Notes: a model not told the origin generated them from the letters alone. Shown: positions 24,264 to 36,345, counted from the first letter of the stretch. The stretch: DNA of 64,000 bases from Punica granatum (GCF_007655135.1 NC_045131.1:29992001-30056000); one strand, 5' to 3'. Program-made: numbers and translations.

Positions 24264-24797
24264 TGTTTGGAAATGGGTGGAGACGATCGATCCGGAGACG
24301 ATGTGGGGTTAACACGATAGGATTCGAGGCGCGAATGACGCTTTCCAAAGAGAACTATTTGCCCCAACACAAAGTTGCTAGAGGGTTAAGGCAAAGGTCC
24401 TCCCGGGATATAACGAAGCCTTATGAATTTCTTCAACTAGCAAAATCGATGAATTCTCTAACTCTCACTTTGATTTCTGAATTTTTCTTAATCATAATTT
24501 GAGCACTATAGCGTCTCTATTTATATGCACTCAATGGACACTATCGAAGAGTCAGAACCCTTCATATTGGACGTAACTCTTAGATGGAACATCACCCATT
24601 GATAAGCAATTAATGATCTTACATGAACACTTAGTTAATGTAGACACTTCCATATACATTACTTATCTTGCACTCAAATATATCCATTGAATGAATGAAC
24701 CTTCACTTTGTAACCCGAATTCGTCCAAGTACTCATGAATCACACTAAGTGACCCATTAATAAAATCTAATGAATTTGCAATCTATAATTTCCAACA
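24264..24797 (-). repeat. 3' LTR of the copia element
   Basis: On the minus strand it starts TGTTGGAAATTATAGATTGC and ends CCCATTTCCAAACA. It aligns over its length to 30010-30995 once the nested 446-bp LTR there is removed. The remaining differences are scattered point changes, so the element is not recent. Confidence 0.88.
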
Positions 24798-24894
24798 ATC
24801 CCCCACTAGATTGTTAATTCCAGAACACAAGTACACAACGATCATGCATAAAGAAGTGGTGTCCGCAGATTGAACCATTCCTTAGTAGAAACTC

Positions 24895-25145
24895 TCAGGC
24901 CCCGTTTGGATTCCGAGTTCAATGATTTTAATTTTAACTTTAACTTTAACTCAACACACTACACAACAAAAATATACATTTCCCAATTCAAAAATTTTAA
25001 CTTTAACTTTAACTCAACACACTACACAACAAAAACACAATTTTCCCAAGTCAAATTTATAATCACATCTCATTTGTCATTTTCCACAATCAAAATCAAA
25101 AGCAAAATCAAAGTAACTTTAACTCTGAATCCAAAAGTATCGACA
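24895..25145 (+). mobile_element. MITE nested in the copia element
   Basis: Ends are CCGTTTGGATTCCGAG on the left and CTCTGAATCCAAAAG on the right, an imperfect inverted pair. The interior has two copies of TTTAACTTTAACTCAACACACTACACAACAAAAA-type sequence. It is related to the segment at 15664-15880. It lies between the polypurine tract and the hAT-like insertion. Confidence 0.6.
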
Positions 25146-25441
25146 AAGTGATTGGTGGCTAGTCGTTTGAACTATCACTCTTAAAGTCAATACCGGAAAA
25201 GTCCCACATATAATTGTAAAGTATTCGAGTAAGAGTTTATTTGCTTTAGCACCGTTATGGCCATGTGCTCATCTCGTTTCATGAACATGTACGAGAGAAA
25301 AAATCATAAAGAAAACTCTCATTGAAGTGGCACCACTTCATGTCCATATAAGTGGATTTCATGACAACTAATGTCCATCCATTAAGAGTAAAACTCATCA
25401 TCTTAAAACTCAAGCACTAAATCCTAATTCTTAGTGCACGG

Positions 25442-26030
25442 TAGGGGTGATCGGTTCCGGGTACTCTGTATTTTTCACGATACCCAGACCCTACCCTGTA
25501 AGGGACAGGTTCCAAAATTTTGGAACCGGACCCTACCATGTTGAATCTTGGAACCGGAACCTACCCGGAACCTGTACTATACCACAGGTTCCGGGTACCC
25601 TGTTGGAACCTGTAATTTTTTTTGTTTCGCTAAATAAAACAAAAAATGTCACATATATAATCAGTAATCACGCCAAATAGAATATCAACATTGATTTAGA
25701 TTAATCCACAACAAAAATATATATATATGTCTCATCAATTCATCAACAAAATTAAACATCAATAATACGATCCCACACAACAAAGTGTCTATATTCTGAT
25801 TCATTAGAGGAGACAGTAAATTTACTCTTTCATCTTTTTTATTTTAATAAATAATTGGCTCCGGGTACCCTATAGGCAGGAACCGGAACCGGAACCGGAA
25901 CCGATTTTCACCGGTTCCTAATTTTAATATCCAGAACCTACCCTATTTTCAATACGAGCTACCCGGACCCTACCCTAACGGGTAGGTTCCGACCGGTTCC
26001 GAGTATACCCGGTACCCGTGCACACCCCTA
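25442..26030 (+). mobile_element. hAT-like non-autonomous element, copy A, nested in copia
   Basis: The ends are TAGGGGTGATCGGTTCC and CCGTGCACACCCCTA, an inverted pair. Flanks GTGCACGG (25434-25441) and GTACACGG (26031-26038) agree at 7 of 8 bases, the 8-bp duplication expected for hAT. Subterminal regions repeat GGTTCCGGGTA / CCGGAACC motifs many times, as hAT transposase-binding regions often do. No transposase is present (589 bp). Confidence 0.75.
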
Positions 26031-26126
26031 GTACACGGTGTCATTCGATAACTTGTTATTACCCTTTGAACCTCAAAACTAACTTTTGGCTAGAATGAGG
26101 TAGGGTTCTCATTATCAATGACGCGA

Positions 26127-27953
26127 TTAGAATGGTTTTAAAACCATCTTAGCGGTGGTACTCTTAACCAAATCCCTTAACAAACCTTTCGTCAATGGGT
26201 CCGCTAAATTGTCAATTGACCTAACATAGGTAATAGTTATCACACCGTCCCTAATCAATTGTCTTACATACTCATATCTCAAACTTATATGTCTAGACTT
26301 TTCATTATACACCTTATTGTATGCTCGAGACATGGTGGATTCACTATCACAATATACGGAAATGGCGAACATACGTTGTGGCCACAACTTTATATCTAGC
26401 AAGAGATCTCTTAGCCATTCCGCTTCCTTGTCGACAGCCGCCAAGGTTATAAATTCAGCCTCCATGGTTGAATGTGAGATACAAGTTTGTTTCTTGGAGG
26501 CCCAACTAATGGCTCCACCTCCAATCGTAAAAATCCATCCCGATGTGGACTTATTGTCACTTAGACTCGTAATCCAACTTGCATCTGAGTAACCTTCTAG
26601 TACCGCGGGATAATTACCATAGAATAATCCCAAATTTTTGGTCTTCCTAAGATAACCAAGAATTCTACAAATTCCTTTCCAATGATCGGTACTAGGACAA
26701 CTTGTAAATCTCGCCAATTTGCACACAGCAAATGCGATATCGGGTCTAGCGCAATGCATTGCATACATTAGACTTCCAATTGCGCTAGCGTACTCTAATT
26801 GCGCTATAGCCCTGCCATTATTCTCACTTAACTTGAAGTTCGGATCAAATTGAGTATTTGAATCCTTGATATTCAAGTGTTTGAACTTCTCCAATACTTT
26901 CTCGATGTAGTGAGATTGGCTTAGTGCAAAGCCCCTTTCATGCTTTTGCACCTTTATACCTTGGATTGTATCTAGCTCGTTGAGATCTTTCATCTCAAAA
27001 TTCGAGGCTAGATACTCTTTTATCTCACGAACACCTTCCAAATCCATCCCAAAGATCAACAAATCATCCACATAGAGACAAATAATTACACCGTACCTAT
27101 CGATGAATTTAGTGTAAATACATTTATCCGCACAATTATGCGAAAAACCATATGACAAAATAACCGAGTCAAATTTCTCATGCCACTGTTTAGGCGCTTG
27201 TTTCAAGCCATATAATGACTTGATCAATTTACACACCTTATGTTCATTCCCGGGAAGCACAAAGCCTTCCGGTTGCTCCATGTAGACTTTCTCTTCGAGA
27301 TCACCATTTAAAAAGGCCGTCTTAACATTCATTTGATGCACATGTAACTCATGAATAGATGCAAGTGCCATAAAGACTCGAATGGAAGTCATCCTAGCCA
27401 CCGATGCATAGGTGTCAAAATAATCTATACCTTTATTTTGCCTAAATCCTTTTGCCACTAATCTAGCCTTAAAAGTCGGAGAACCCCCGATTGGGTTATT
27501 CTTCCTTTTAAACACCCATTTACACCCGATAGGCTTCGATCCTTGAGGAAGATCAACTAGGACCCAAGTATTATTGAACAATATTGAATCCATTTCATCA
27601 TTGATTGCCTCTTTCCAAAATGCTGCATCCCTAGAAGCCATGGCTTCACCATAGGTTTGTGGATCACTTTCCACATTAAGCATTATGGGGATCTTCCTAA
27701 TTACGAATTCTCTATCTCCCTCAACGAGATACGCTAGATATTGCGAGGAAATGAAATCGGGACCAAAGTCCTTTTTTTTTCTCACACTTTGACTTTTCCT
27801 CGGCTCCGTATCCTTATTGTCACAAAGACGTCTCTTGTTTTGGTCACTTGAGATCATTGGTTCATATTCTTGTTCCGAATCCACTGAATCGTCGAAACAC
27901 TTGCTTTCAATGAATACAACATCTCTCGTTTCAATTATTGTATTTGACACCAA
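26127..27953 (-). pseudogene. copia reverse transcriptase and RNase H domains
   Basis: An unbroken 608-codon stretch carries the reverse transcriptase (ARLVAKGFRQNKGIDYFDTY, AFLNGDLEEKVYMEQPEGF, catalytic YVDDLLIFG) and RNase H (SDASWITSLSDNKSTSGW, ADPLTKGL). It is the best kept part of the element. The protein is cut off from the integrase by a frameshift between about 27953 and 28030, so it is not expressed as one polyprotein. Confidence 0.9.
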
Positions 27954-28021
27954 GTCAAGAACACGATAAGCCTTAGAATGTTGGGCATATCCAACAAATA
28001 CACCCTTAATGGCTCTTGGTC

Positions 28022-28696
28022 CTAATTTGTTCTCTGTTGATCAGGAATTCTATAGTAAGCCAAACACCCCCACACTTTGAAATAATCTAAATTTGGCTTC
28101 CAACCCTTCCATAACTCATATGGAGATACCTTGAATTTTCTCGATGGTATCCTATTAAGGATATGACACGCAGTCAATAAAGCTTCACCCCATAGGTTAT
28201 ATGGAAGTTTAGCATTTAACAACATCGAGTTAACCATATTTACTAAGGTACGGTTCTTTCTTTCTGCCAAACCATTTTGTTGCGGAGTATACGGCGCGGA
28301 ACACTCATGTACCACACCTTGTTCCTCACAAAATACATCAAATTTATTGGAAAAGTATTCATCACCTCTATCACTACGAAGCACTTTGATTTTCTTGTTA
28401 AACAAATTCTCAACATCATTCTTAAAGCGTTTAAACATGCCAAAAACCTCGTCTTTACTCCTCATGAGATACACATAAGTAAATCTTGAGAAGTTATCAA
28501 TAAAAGTGATAAAATATCGTTTTCCATCTCTTGTTATAATTCCATTTAATTCACAAACATCCGAATGGATCAAATCTAACACTTGTGAATTTCTTTCACA
28601 CTTTTTAAGAAACGGTTTCTTGGTAATTTTTAATTGAACACAAATTTCACATTTATCCACAAGTTTATCATCACTTAGATTGATGTAACCATGATT
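28022..28696 (-). pseudogene. copia integrase domain
   Basis: The zinc-binding region (KCEIC) and the DDE core are present: Asp in LIHSDVCE, Asp in LRSDRGDEY and Glu in NGLAERKNR. A stop codon (TAA at 28697-28699) splits the HHCC region from its upstream part, WHARLAHFNFKILQY. A frameshift near 28022 separates it from the reverse transcriptase. Confidence 0.85.
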
Positions 28697-29107
28697 TTAC
28701 ATATATTGTAAAATTTTAAAATTAAAATGTGCTAAACGCGCATGCCACAAAGGATAAGATTCAACAATATAAGCAGAAGAATTAGCTTTATTCATATCAA
28801 TGCTCAACTTGAACATGCCATCGCTACAATATCCTTTTCCCAAATACATATCACCCTTAAGCAAGACTAACTTATCGGATTCTAATATAACATTGAACCC
28901 CTTGTTGCACAAAAGACTCGCGGATAGTAAATTCTTTCTTACATCGGGAACATGCAACACATTGATTAAGGTTAATTTATTCCCGGATGTAAAGTTGAGT
29001 TCCACCGTCCCTTGACCGAGCACCTTAACCGATTGATGGTTGCCCATAAGCACCTCACGGTTTGCCACTGGTTCATAGCTCTTGAATTGTCGCCGGTCGT
29101 TACACAC
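28697..29107 (-). pseudogene. copia protease remnant and start of integrase, active site deleted
   Basis: The sequence resumes at VCNDRRQFKSYEPVANREVL, continues through INVLHVPDVRKNLLSASLL and reaches the integrase start WHARLAHF. The D-[ST]-G-A catalytic motif that should stand a few residues upstream of VCNDRR is missing. The gag sequence LVAM runs directly into it with a shift of frame. Confidence 0.8.
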
Positions 29108-29988
29108 ATAGCCACTAAGTCCATGTCCTCAACCATATTGGCTTTGAAAGTTGTGGCATCTTTCTCCTTTTTGAGAAGTTTACAATCGTTAATATAGTGC
29201 CCTTTCTTATTGCAATGATAGCAATTGCGAGACTGTCTCTTCTTGTCTTGCGTGTCCTCGGTCTCGGACGTAGGCTTTGGCTTGCCTTTTCGAGAGTTCT
29301 TGGACTCACTCACATGGTTCACTTTAGAACCTTGGAGAAGATACACCGCATCGCGCTTCCGAGTTTCCTTTTCAATACGCAAATGCCTAAGTATTTTCTC
29401 CACAGTGAAGTCCTCCGCCATATGCAGGAGTTTCTTCTGGTAATCGTTCCAAGACGAGGGTAACTTTGAGATGATAGCCCCAACTTGTAGCGATTCCGGA
29501 ATAATAACTTTCAGGTCATAAAGCCTACTTACAAGGATTTGTAGTTCATGGACTTGATCCATGATAGGGACACTATCGAACATTTTGAATTCGAAATACT
29601 TCATCATTAAAAATTTATCGGTACCTTGCCGCTCGGTGTTGTATTTCTCCTCAAGAGCTTTTCATATCTCCATCGGGGACTGCATAGACATGTAGAGATC
29701 GTACAGTCGATCGGACAAAGTGTTGAGAATGTGTCCACGACATGTGAATTTGTCTTCCTCGCGCTTCTTCTTGAGTTCGGCCACCTTTGTGATTTCCTCG
29801 GGGATTGCATCAGGGGCGGGATCCTCCAAGGGTTGCAGGTTCCGCTCTAGAACGTACGCGACATTTAAGACGGTAAGGAGGAACAACATCTTGTCCTTCC
29901 AGCGGTTGAAGTTTGTGCCATCAAATCGATCGAGTTTCACGAACTCTTGGTTCATCACTTTGAACGCGGTGGTAGCCTCCATCGCCAT
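29108..29988 (-). pseudogene. copia gag with zinc knuckle, interrupted
   Basis: The start MAMEATTAFKV at 29988 leads into the gag core KLDRFDGTNFNRWKDKM. After SPMEI an in-frame TGA at 29662-29664 stands where copia gags usually have Trp (MEIW). Downstream the frame stays open and holds a CX2CX4HX4C zinc knuckle (CYHCNKKGHYINDC at about 29230-29190) and a basic linker. The call of nonsense mutation rests on family comparison from memory. Confidence 0.8.
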
Positions 29989-30009
29989 CTCAAAATAGTT
30001 CTTTTTGAT

Positions 30010-30995
30010 TGTTAGGAAATGGGTTGAGACGATCGATCCGGAGGCGATGTGGGGTGACGTAGCAAAACCTAAATTGCAAACTATTGATTCGCGCACGAAT
30101 ACTAGACAACAACCTTCTATCACCTGTTGATTCTACGAATACCAGGTATAGGCATCAAACTCGAAAACAAATCCGAGATTGGAAGAAAGAGCACGGTAGC
30201 TCCGCAACTTTATTGATAAATCCGAAATTCAACTGCCTCAACCCTAGGATTGTACAAAGCTTAAATAGGTCTTAAAAACGCTTAAATTGCACAAAAAACA
30301 TAAACTTTCCTAAAATTATAAAAAGCGTCCTAAATAACATAAATTGCCTGTTTGAGGCCCTAAACGATGGAATTTGCCTTAAATATTGAAAAATCACAGC
30401 AAAGCAGTGAGTTTTGCTCCAGAGGCCGTTTCCTTCGAAATAGGGTCGTCATAACCTATTTTTCTCCAGGTACCGACTTGCCGCCTCTTCTACCGCATCA
30501 TGGGGTTAACACGATAAGATTCGAGGCGCGAATGACGCTTTCCAAAGAGAACTATTTGCTCTCACACAATGTTGCTAGAGGGTTAAGGCAAAGGTCCTCC
30601 CGGGATACAACGAAGCCTTATGAATTCCTTCAACTAGCAAAATCGATTAATTTCCCAACTCTCACTCTGATTTATGAATTATTCTTAATCATAATTTGAG
30701 CACTATAGCATCTCTATTTATATGCACTCAATGGATACTATCGAAGAGTCAGAACCCTTCGTATTGGACGTAACTCTTAGATGGAACATCACCCATTGAT
30801 AAGTAATTAATTATCTTACATGAACACTTAGTTAATGTAGATACTTCTATATACATTACTTGTCTTGCACTCAAATGTATCAATTGAATGAATGAACCTT
30901 CACTTTGTAACCCAAATTCGTCCAAGTACTCATGAATCACACTAAGTGACCCGTTAATAAAATCCAATAAATTTACAATCTATAATTTCCAATAC
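30010..30995 (-). repeat. 5' LTR of the copia element, interrupted
   Basis: It matches the 3' LTR at both its ends and is split at TGGGG by the solo LTR at 30055-30500. Its outer end has mutated from the expected TG to TA (CAATA on the plus strand at 30991-30995). The gag start codon lies 22 bp inside its inner end. Confidence 0.85.
30055..30500. mobile_element. solo LTR of a different retrotransposon inserted in the copia 5' LTR
   Basis: The insert starts TGACGTAGCAAAACC and ends TTCTACCGCATCA. It is bounded by a perfect 5-bp duplication TGGGG (30050-30054 and 30501-30505). Removing insert plus one TGGGG restores alignment with the other LTR. At 446 bp with TG...CA ends and a 5-bp duplication it is a solo LTR or a small LTR-only element. 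Its family and strand are unknown. Confidence 0.82.
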
Positions 30996-31712
30996 TAGAG
31001 ACTGGCTTCGTTCTATCTATATTCCTACCTTTTGTCTCGTTTTTTATTTATTGCATATAGATGGATGAGAAATTAGGTAGTAATCTATATGAGATTTATC
31101 AATATTTAATTAGAGCAGTTAATGTGCTCTCGAAGGCATTTTGGTAAGACGAGGAGTGGCTTAGCCATAGTTGGGGTGAAAATAGCCCAGACCTTTTAAT
31201 CTCACGAGTAATATATATATATATATATATATATCTTCCCAGAGGAAAATTGTAAATGACGGTCAATGTTCCCAAAATAAAAACAAAGGGCTCTATGCTA
31301 CTGATGCATTTGACTCTATGCTACTGATGCATTTGACACCAATTAAGCATGTACATTTATTTTTATTGGTCTGTCCATGTTTTGCTTGACCAATGACACC
31401 CTGCAAAAGCACGAGAATATGCAATTAACATGAAAAAAAAAAAAGCCCTTATGACGCTGCAAAAGCCATTTGAACCATACGTACTATGATTTTTGTAAAC
31501 AAAATTATCCCCTCTCTGATTGCTGGATGACAAAAGACTGATAAACTCGGACTAGGAAATCTAACGAGACGAGGAAACGATTCTATAAGCTAGAAGTTTC
31601 TTGAGAGGACACAGAACTCATAGAGAATAGACCGAGATACAGAGCCAAATCTGCTATGGAACCCCTGAATTTGAAAAACTCAAACTAACTGGATACGAAA
31701 ATGACAAGGGCT
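30996..31712. other. flank of the L4 pseudogene block, with (TA)n and a short tandem repeat
   Basis: A (TA)n tract lies at 31209-31234, just outside the start of the block shared with 13040 onward (GAGGAAAATTGTAAATGAC). At about 31293-31340 the 23-bp unit TCTATGCTACTGATGCATTTGAC occurs twice. The rest is the 3' flank of the duplicated L4 locus. Confidence 0.6.
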
Positions 31713-33430
31713 TCATCGGTTGATTGGAGCATGCATCCGCTCAACAATCCGATTTACAGCATCTCGGGACATCACTAATGCGTCGTGAAGAAGGATGCTG
31801 TAGACATTAACCCTGCCAGAAAATCGATTAAGAAATCAAAACTTATGATAAGGAAATATATATATATATATATACATACCGAAGGGCGAGTACCGGATCT
31901 GCAAACTTACTATTGAAGGCAACACGTCCACGTAGTGAAGATTTTGGGTTGCTAACTTGAGATTCTGACGGATCTGCCCACCATCGACGAGCAGAACCTT
32001 CTTGGTGTTCTCCATTTGCTTGACGTAGTTCACGATCTTCTTGGTCTGGTGCGTAGGGAGCTCCAAGTCCTCAAAACACCAGAAGCTGTAGAAATAGTTT
32101 GAAATATGAACATAAAACCGACAAGTCACCGCGAACACCTTTAACTTATTGAACAATGCAGCAATTACAAGAACAGATCGGCAATGACTGGGGGAGATTT
32201 GCCTTTCCTTCTCCAGCTCGAGCTGAAAGAGCAACCTTCAGCTCCAATCATCGAACCTTCTTGTTCATCTTAAAGGCGTGGCTCGGTGGCTTTGGTCCAA
32301 ACAACACACAACCACCCCTGAACTGTCATGAGTGACATCCATTTACTTCAATAAGTCACACCTACTATGAGCAATGCGATTGAGCCCCTGATCATTGCTC
32401 GTAAGACATGCCGCTAAACATCCCGATCAAAAGTAAGCAAACAGTTGAAGAACCTGGGCGCCCACGTAGTGTCCCATGCCTAGCCCGACACCTTCTGATA
32501 CCACGGTTTTCTCCATGTTCCGCTGACCTCACTGAGTGTTTTTGTTGAATGACTTCCCTGTGGACGAACAACAAGAAGCACTCAATATGTCGGGCAAAAT
32601 AATTGCCTATGAATCTAGAGAGAATGAAATTCTGAGTTAGAAGTCGCAACCTCTTTTCACTAAAGAGTTTCAACAGTCCAAAACTACGTCCGACAGTGGT
32701 CATGAAATGAAATACCTGCTGACGTTTGGCGAGCTGCCATCTTAGGACACGATGAACGATGTCCTTTCTGATAGGAACATTGAAGACATCGCCAGCCAAA
32801 ACCATGAAGCCTTTATCCTCGTTAAGGAAGTTAGTCACTGGAATGACCAGGTCCTCATAGAGCTCTGAAAGTATGAAGCACGACTGACAGAGCACAAACT
32901 CGTAAAGGAGCCAAACAACCAGTCACCATCGACGACCCAAGAATCCCGATGGCTCCTTCCAAAAGATGGTAAACTCGGATATATATCGACAGAGCCTCCA
33001 GAGCTATTACTCACCGATCTGTCGATCAGGCACAATTACGTTCCCCTTCAACAACAACTCAGACGGGAACTTAGATCCAGTAGAATTAGGGGTAAGGATA
33101 GTCGATAACCTCCGACAGGAAAGTAAAAAAGACCAGCCCTGCATTAAACGGGCAAAGAGATGAAGCTTAATTGCCAATGAGTAACCGAAGATTGTATGAA
33201 GAGACGAAAACAAAACGACTGACATATTCAACGGTGCGGATCCAGTAAAAACATGGAGCAGAAGTATAGGTATAAAAATGCCATGCAGTTTCTTCGCGTC
33301 TACTACATAACAGATATAGAGGAACATCGTCGATCCTACAACTATTACCGTCTCTTCTCCGCAAAATTGATACCCGACAATCTCTAGAATATTGCGTGAA
33401 GGAATACCTTGTTAGAGCTATAGGATTCTG
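31713..33430 (-). pseudogene. segmental-duplicate pseudogene of mitochondrial ribosomal protein L4
   Basis: It corresponds to exons 2-8 of the L4 gene at 13440-15437 with introns kept, so it arose by DNA duplication and not by retroposition. Exon 1 with the transit peptide is absent. Exons 2-4 remain open (33430-33408, 33109-33015 and about 32870-32718). The exon with KPWYQK carries a 5-bp deletion that leads to a stop. The next has an in-frame TGA after NKKVR, the LLVFEDLELP exon has an extra base in a T run, and the last exon lacks bases at its start. The breaks are spread over the gene, so it is long dead as an L4 gene. Confidence 0.88.
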
Positions 33431-35570
33431 CTGAAGTGAAGACTCATGGATATTCATCATTTCACTTATCAAAGAAATTTCTAATAGAATAATTTTAAAT
33501 TCTATTGAGTCAAAATCCTTAATTTTAATTTGGTAAAAAATTAATAATTACAAAGCCTTTAAACTTTGGAACTTCTATATTCCCTGATGAATTTTTCTTA
33601 CTTATACATCATATTATATACATATATATATATATATTAAGTTTTTGTGAATTTGAATAAATTTTTAAATAATTTTCAATAATTCATCTAACGAAACTTT
33701 AATTTCTCTTTTCTCTCGAAATTTAAACGAATAATTATATATGTATCTGCAGTGATCATTACACAAGTCATATTCGTTTGAAGTGTTTTCTTTGGTTAAA
33801 AATGGTCATTATATTCGTAATAATGAATAAAAATTATGATGCGACCTAATTATAGGAAATTTTTTTAACAGTTTTTAAATTATAAATATTTATTTGCAGA
33901 TAATAATAAGTGGTCGAAATCCTTCTTCCTTGACCATTTTCTTAATTTTATTATATTACTATTACTCATAATAATAAATTATTATCATATAATTTCTTTA
34001 TAATATATTAATTAATAAAATTTTTACAATTTTACCCCTATATTTTATTGTAATTAAAGAAAATATATCCAAAAGAAACATTAAAGAAGGATTTCTAATC
34101 ACTTATTATTATTCTATGAGCAATTGCTATTTTATTGTTAAATAAATATACATAATTTTAAAGAAATTAAAAATTATTATACTTTACTTAATTAATTTTA
34201 ATTATCATTTTTAGCCTTATAAAAGTTAAATTAAATTATCTCTCGTCGATGTGATTACTTATTTTATCTAAAATTATTCAAATTTACAAAACTTAATATA
34301 TGAAATATGAGTAAGGAAAAGAAAATAATGAATACTTAATGTTAAAATTTTATATCTTCTATGATTATTAAAATTTCTTTCATTAACTAAAGTTAGGAAT
34401 TTCATATTTTTTGATTTTATAATTATTTTCTTATAAATTGAATTAATAATTGAGATCATGTCCGTAAAATTTACATGAATTATTTGCTTATGAGCTCTTA
34501 AATTAATATTATCTAGCATGGATGTGAAATTTATTACATTAAAGTTTATATAGTATAAAAATATTAATAATTGTCTTAATATATACATCTCGTAATAAAT
34601 TGTTATAATAAATTTTCTTTATAAAATCCGTGTAACGCACGGTTTCAATAACGTAGTGTTATATATATATACTAGCCTTTTGCCCGTGCGATACTTGGAT
34701 TTTAGCTAGAGTGTTTATTTTTAATGATGACTTTTAAAATTTGACATCTCAATTAAAATGTTTAATAAGAGATATCTTTCTAAAGCAAAATTATTCAAGC
34801 GCTAGTAATAACAAATTAAAGACAATTCAAAGCGACAGTTCTAATATCAAATATTATTTTATTTGATGCTATATATATATATGTGTGTATCGATTAAATT
34901 ATTAAACATTTTGAGAAATAAACTTTTAATCAATAAAAAATTTTCATTTTAATCTAATTCAATAGAAAGAATGAAGTATAGATATAATTATATATTATTT
35001 AAATATTTTTAATAATTATATAATTAAAATGAATTAACGGTATATATATATTTGCATTGATATTTATATGCATTTAATTCATGCACATATAACATTAAGA
35101 TGGTATTTATGTTCTTGAAGATAGTAGTTTTGATCTTGAGTATTATTTAAACATTTATATTTATGAACTTAGACTATTTAGGAAATTACCTTTCTACCCA
35201 TATTTATTGTTGGGTACAATTTATATATATATATATATATAGATGGAATAAGGATGGAATGCGAGTCTGTTTGGCACATGCACATGCATCACATAGATAA
35301 TGCTCATCAGATTTCAATGAAGTACCCGGAAGGAATTTAGAACTTTACGAGAAGGATGCCCCAATTTTTTTGGGCCATATATATATCATAACTTTCCTTA
35401 TCGACGATCGGAAAAGCTAAGGATGATGGCGCAACATGCTTGTGCCAATAACCTCCATAGCTCACTCGATATGTGGTGACAAGATGCCAATAATACGAGA
35501 TAGGATGATAGAGAAGATTATATTGAACAACAGATATACGTGGTAAAATCATCAAGGGAAGAGAAAAACA
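33431..35570. other. AT-rich intergenic DNA with Helitron-like termini near 34650
   Basis: No gene is seen. At about 34627-34642 a palindrome CCGTGTAACGCACGG occurs, and at 34672-34692 CTAGCCTTTTGCCCGTGCGA. Both resemble the hairpin ends of plant Helitrons. (TA)n tracts lie at 34660-34670, 34872-34882 and 35224-35240. Confidence 0.4.
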
Positions 35571-36345
35571 TTCACGACGCCGAGCAAGAGAATCTACTAA
35601 AGATGTCTCTCAATCCCAAACCCTGTTAAAAACCCACTTCGAAAAGAGTTTATCTATCTCTCAATTCTCTCCATCTTTCTCATCCTAATACACTAGAGTT
35701 ACAGAAAAAAATTTCCAAGAGAATTCTCAAAAACATTTCCAAGAGAATTCTCAGATAATCCGCAGCAGGAGGAACTTTCTACAACTCATAGAAGACCCTG
35801 TATATAAATCTTAAAAGAATATATCCTAGTATCTCCCGACAGCTTCCATCTTCAACCAATTTTGTTCTTGCTCCAAGTCTTCGAGTTTCTGCAATCCGGG
35901 TTTAGTGCTAAACATTCTCCTGCACGATCCAATTGTTCTCATTGAGGTACGATCCTGTCATATGCAAGATCGAGAGAAGAATATCAATTCGAAATTGAGG
36001 TCCACTGTCAACTTTCCAACAAAAACGAAATGGCACGTGAGATCCGGGACATATAGCACATCGTTTAGTAAGAAATCCAATCTCAAAACATCTCCCTTTT
36101 GAGTGATGAGTATTGTCTTTTCATTGAATCGCCATCGAAATTGCTCGAGACATTTCAGTGTGCCGGATAATTCATGTAAAATCACCTGTCATATGCATCG
36201 AAGCTCCTGCATCGAGGAACCATTCGGAAAGATCATTAACAGATATCGCCTCACCTGCAAGCGGCTTCTATGGCGGTTGATGGTCTCCCTTAGAAGCATG
36301 AAGAATCGCTGCTGGGTTATTCTCTAGTGGGCCTTCTGTGAGCTT
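35571..36345 (-). pseudogene. remnant of a copia element (protease region)
   Basis: Minus-strand translation gives WFLDAGASMHMTG, a protease active-site region with the expected D-[AS]-G-A, then a stop. Further on, in another frame, comes LNDVLYVPDLTC, the conserved copia motif upstream of integrase. The rest of the element is missing. The adjoining 35590-35900 stretch is uncharacterised and could include flanking LTR sequence. Confidence 0.6.

Larger units (their letters stand above)
24264..30995 (-). mobile_element. Ty1/copia LTR retrotransposon, complete but dead, with nested insertions
   Basis: LTRs of about 535 bp (net) flank a copia-ordered interior: gag, protease region, integrase, reverse transcriptase and RNase H. 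Flanking pentamers CCAGA (24259-24263) and CTAGA (30996-31000) agree at 4 of 5 bases. A polypurine tract (CTAGTGGGGGAT on the minus strand) abuts the 3' LTR at 24798. Inserted sequences are a hAT-like element at 25442-26030, a MITE at about 24895-25145 and a foreign solo LTR at 30055-30500. The coding part carries a nonsense codon, a deletion over the protease site, another stop and a frameshift. No tRNA-primer site of the usual TGGTATCAGAGC kind follows the 5' LTR. Confidence 0.9.

Noticed and set aside
26317..26592. Plus-strand frame of 91 codons within the copia reverse transcriptase/RNase H
   Set aside because: Antisense of the copia pol frame.
31836..32234. 132-codon frame in the L4 duplicate as a functional short L4
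   Set aside because: It reads through intron sequence and crosses an extra T in the LLVFEDLELP exon. The block is a pseudogene.
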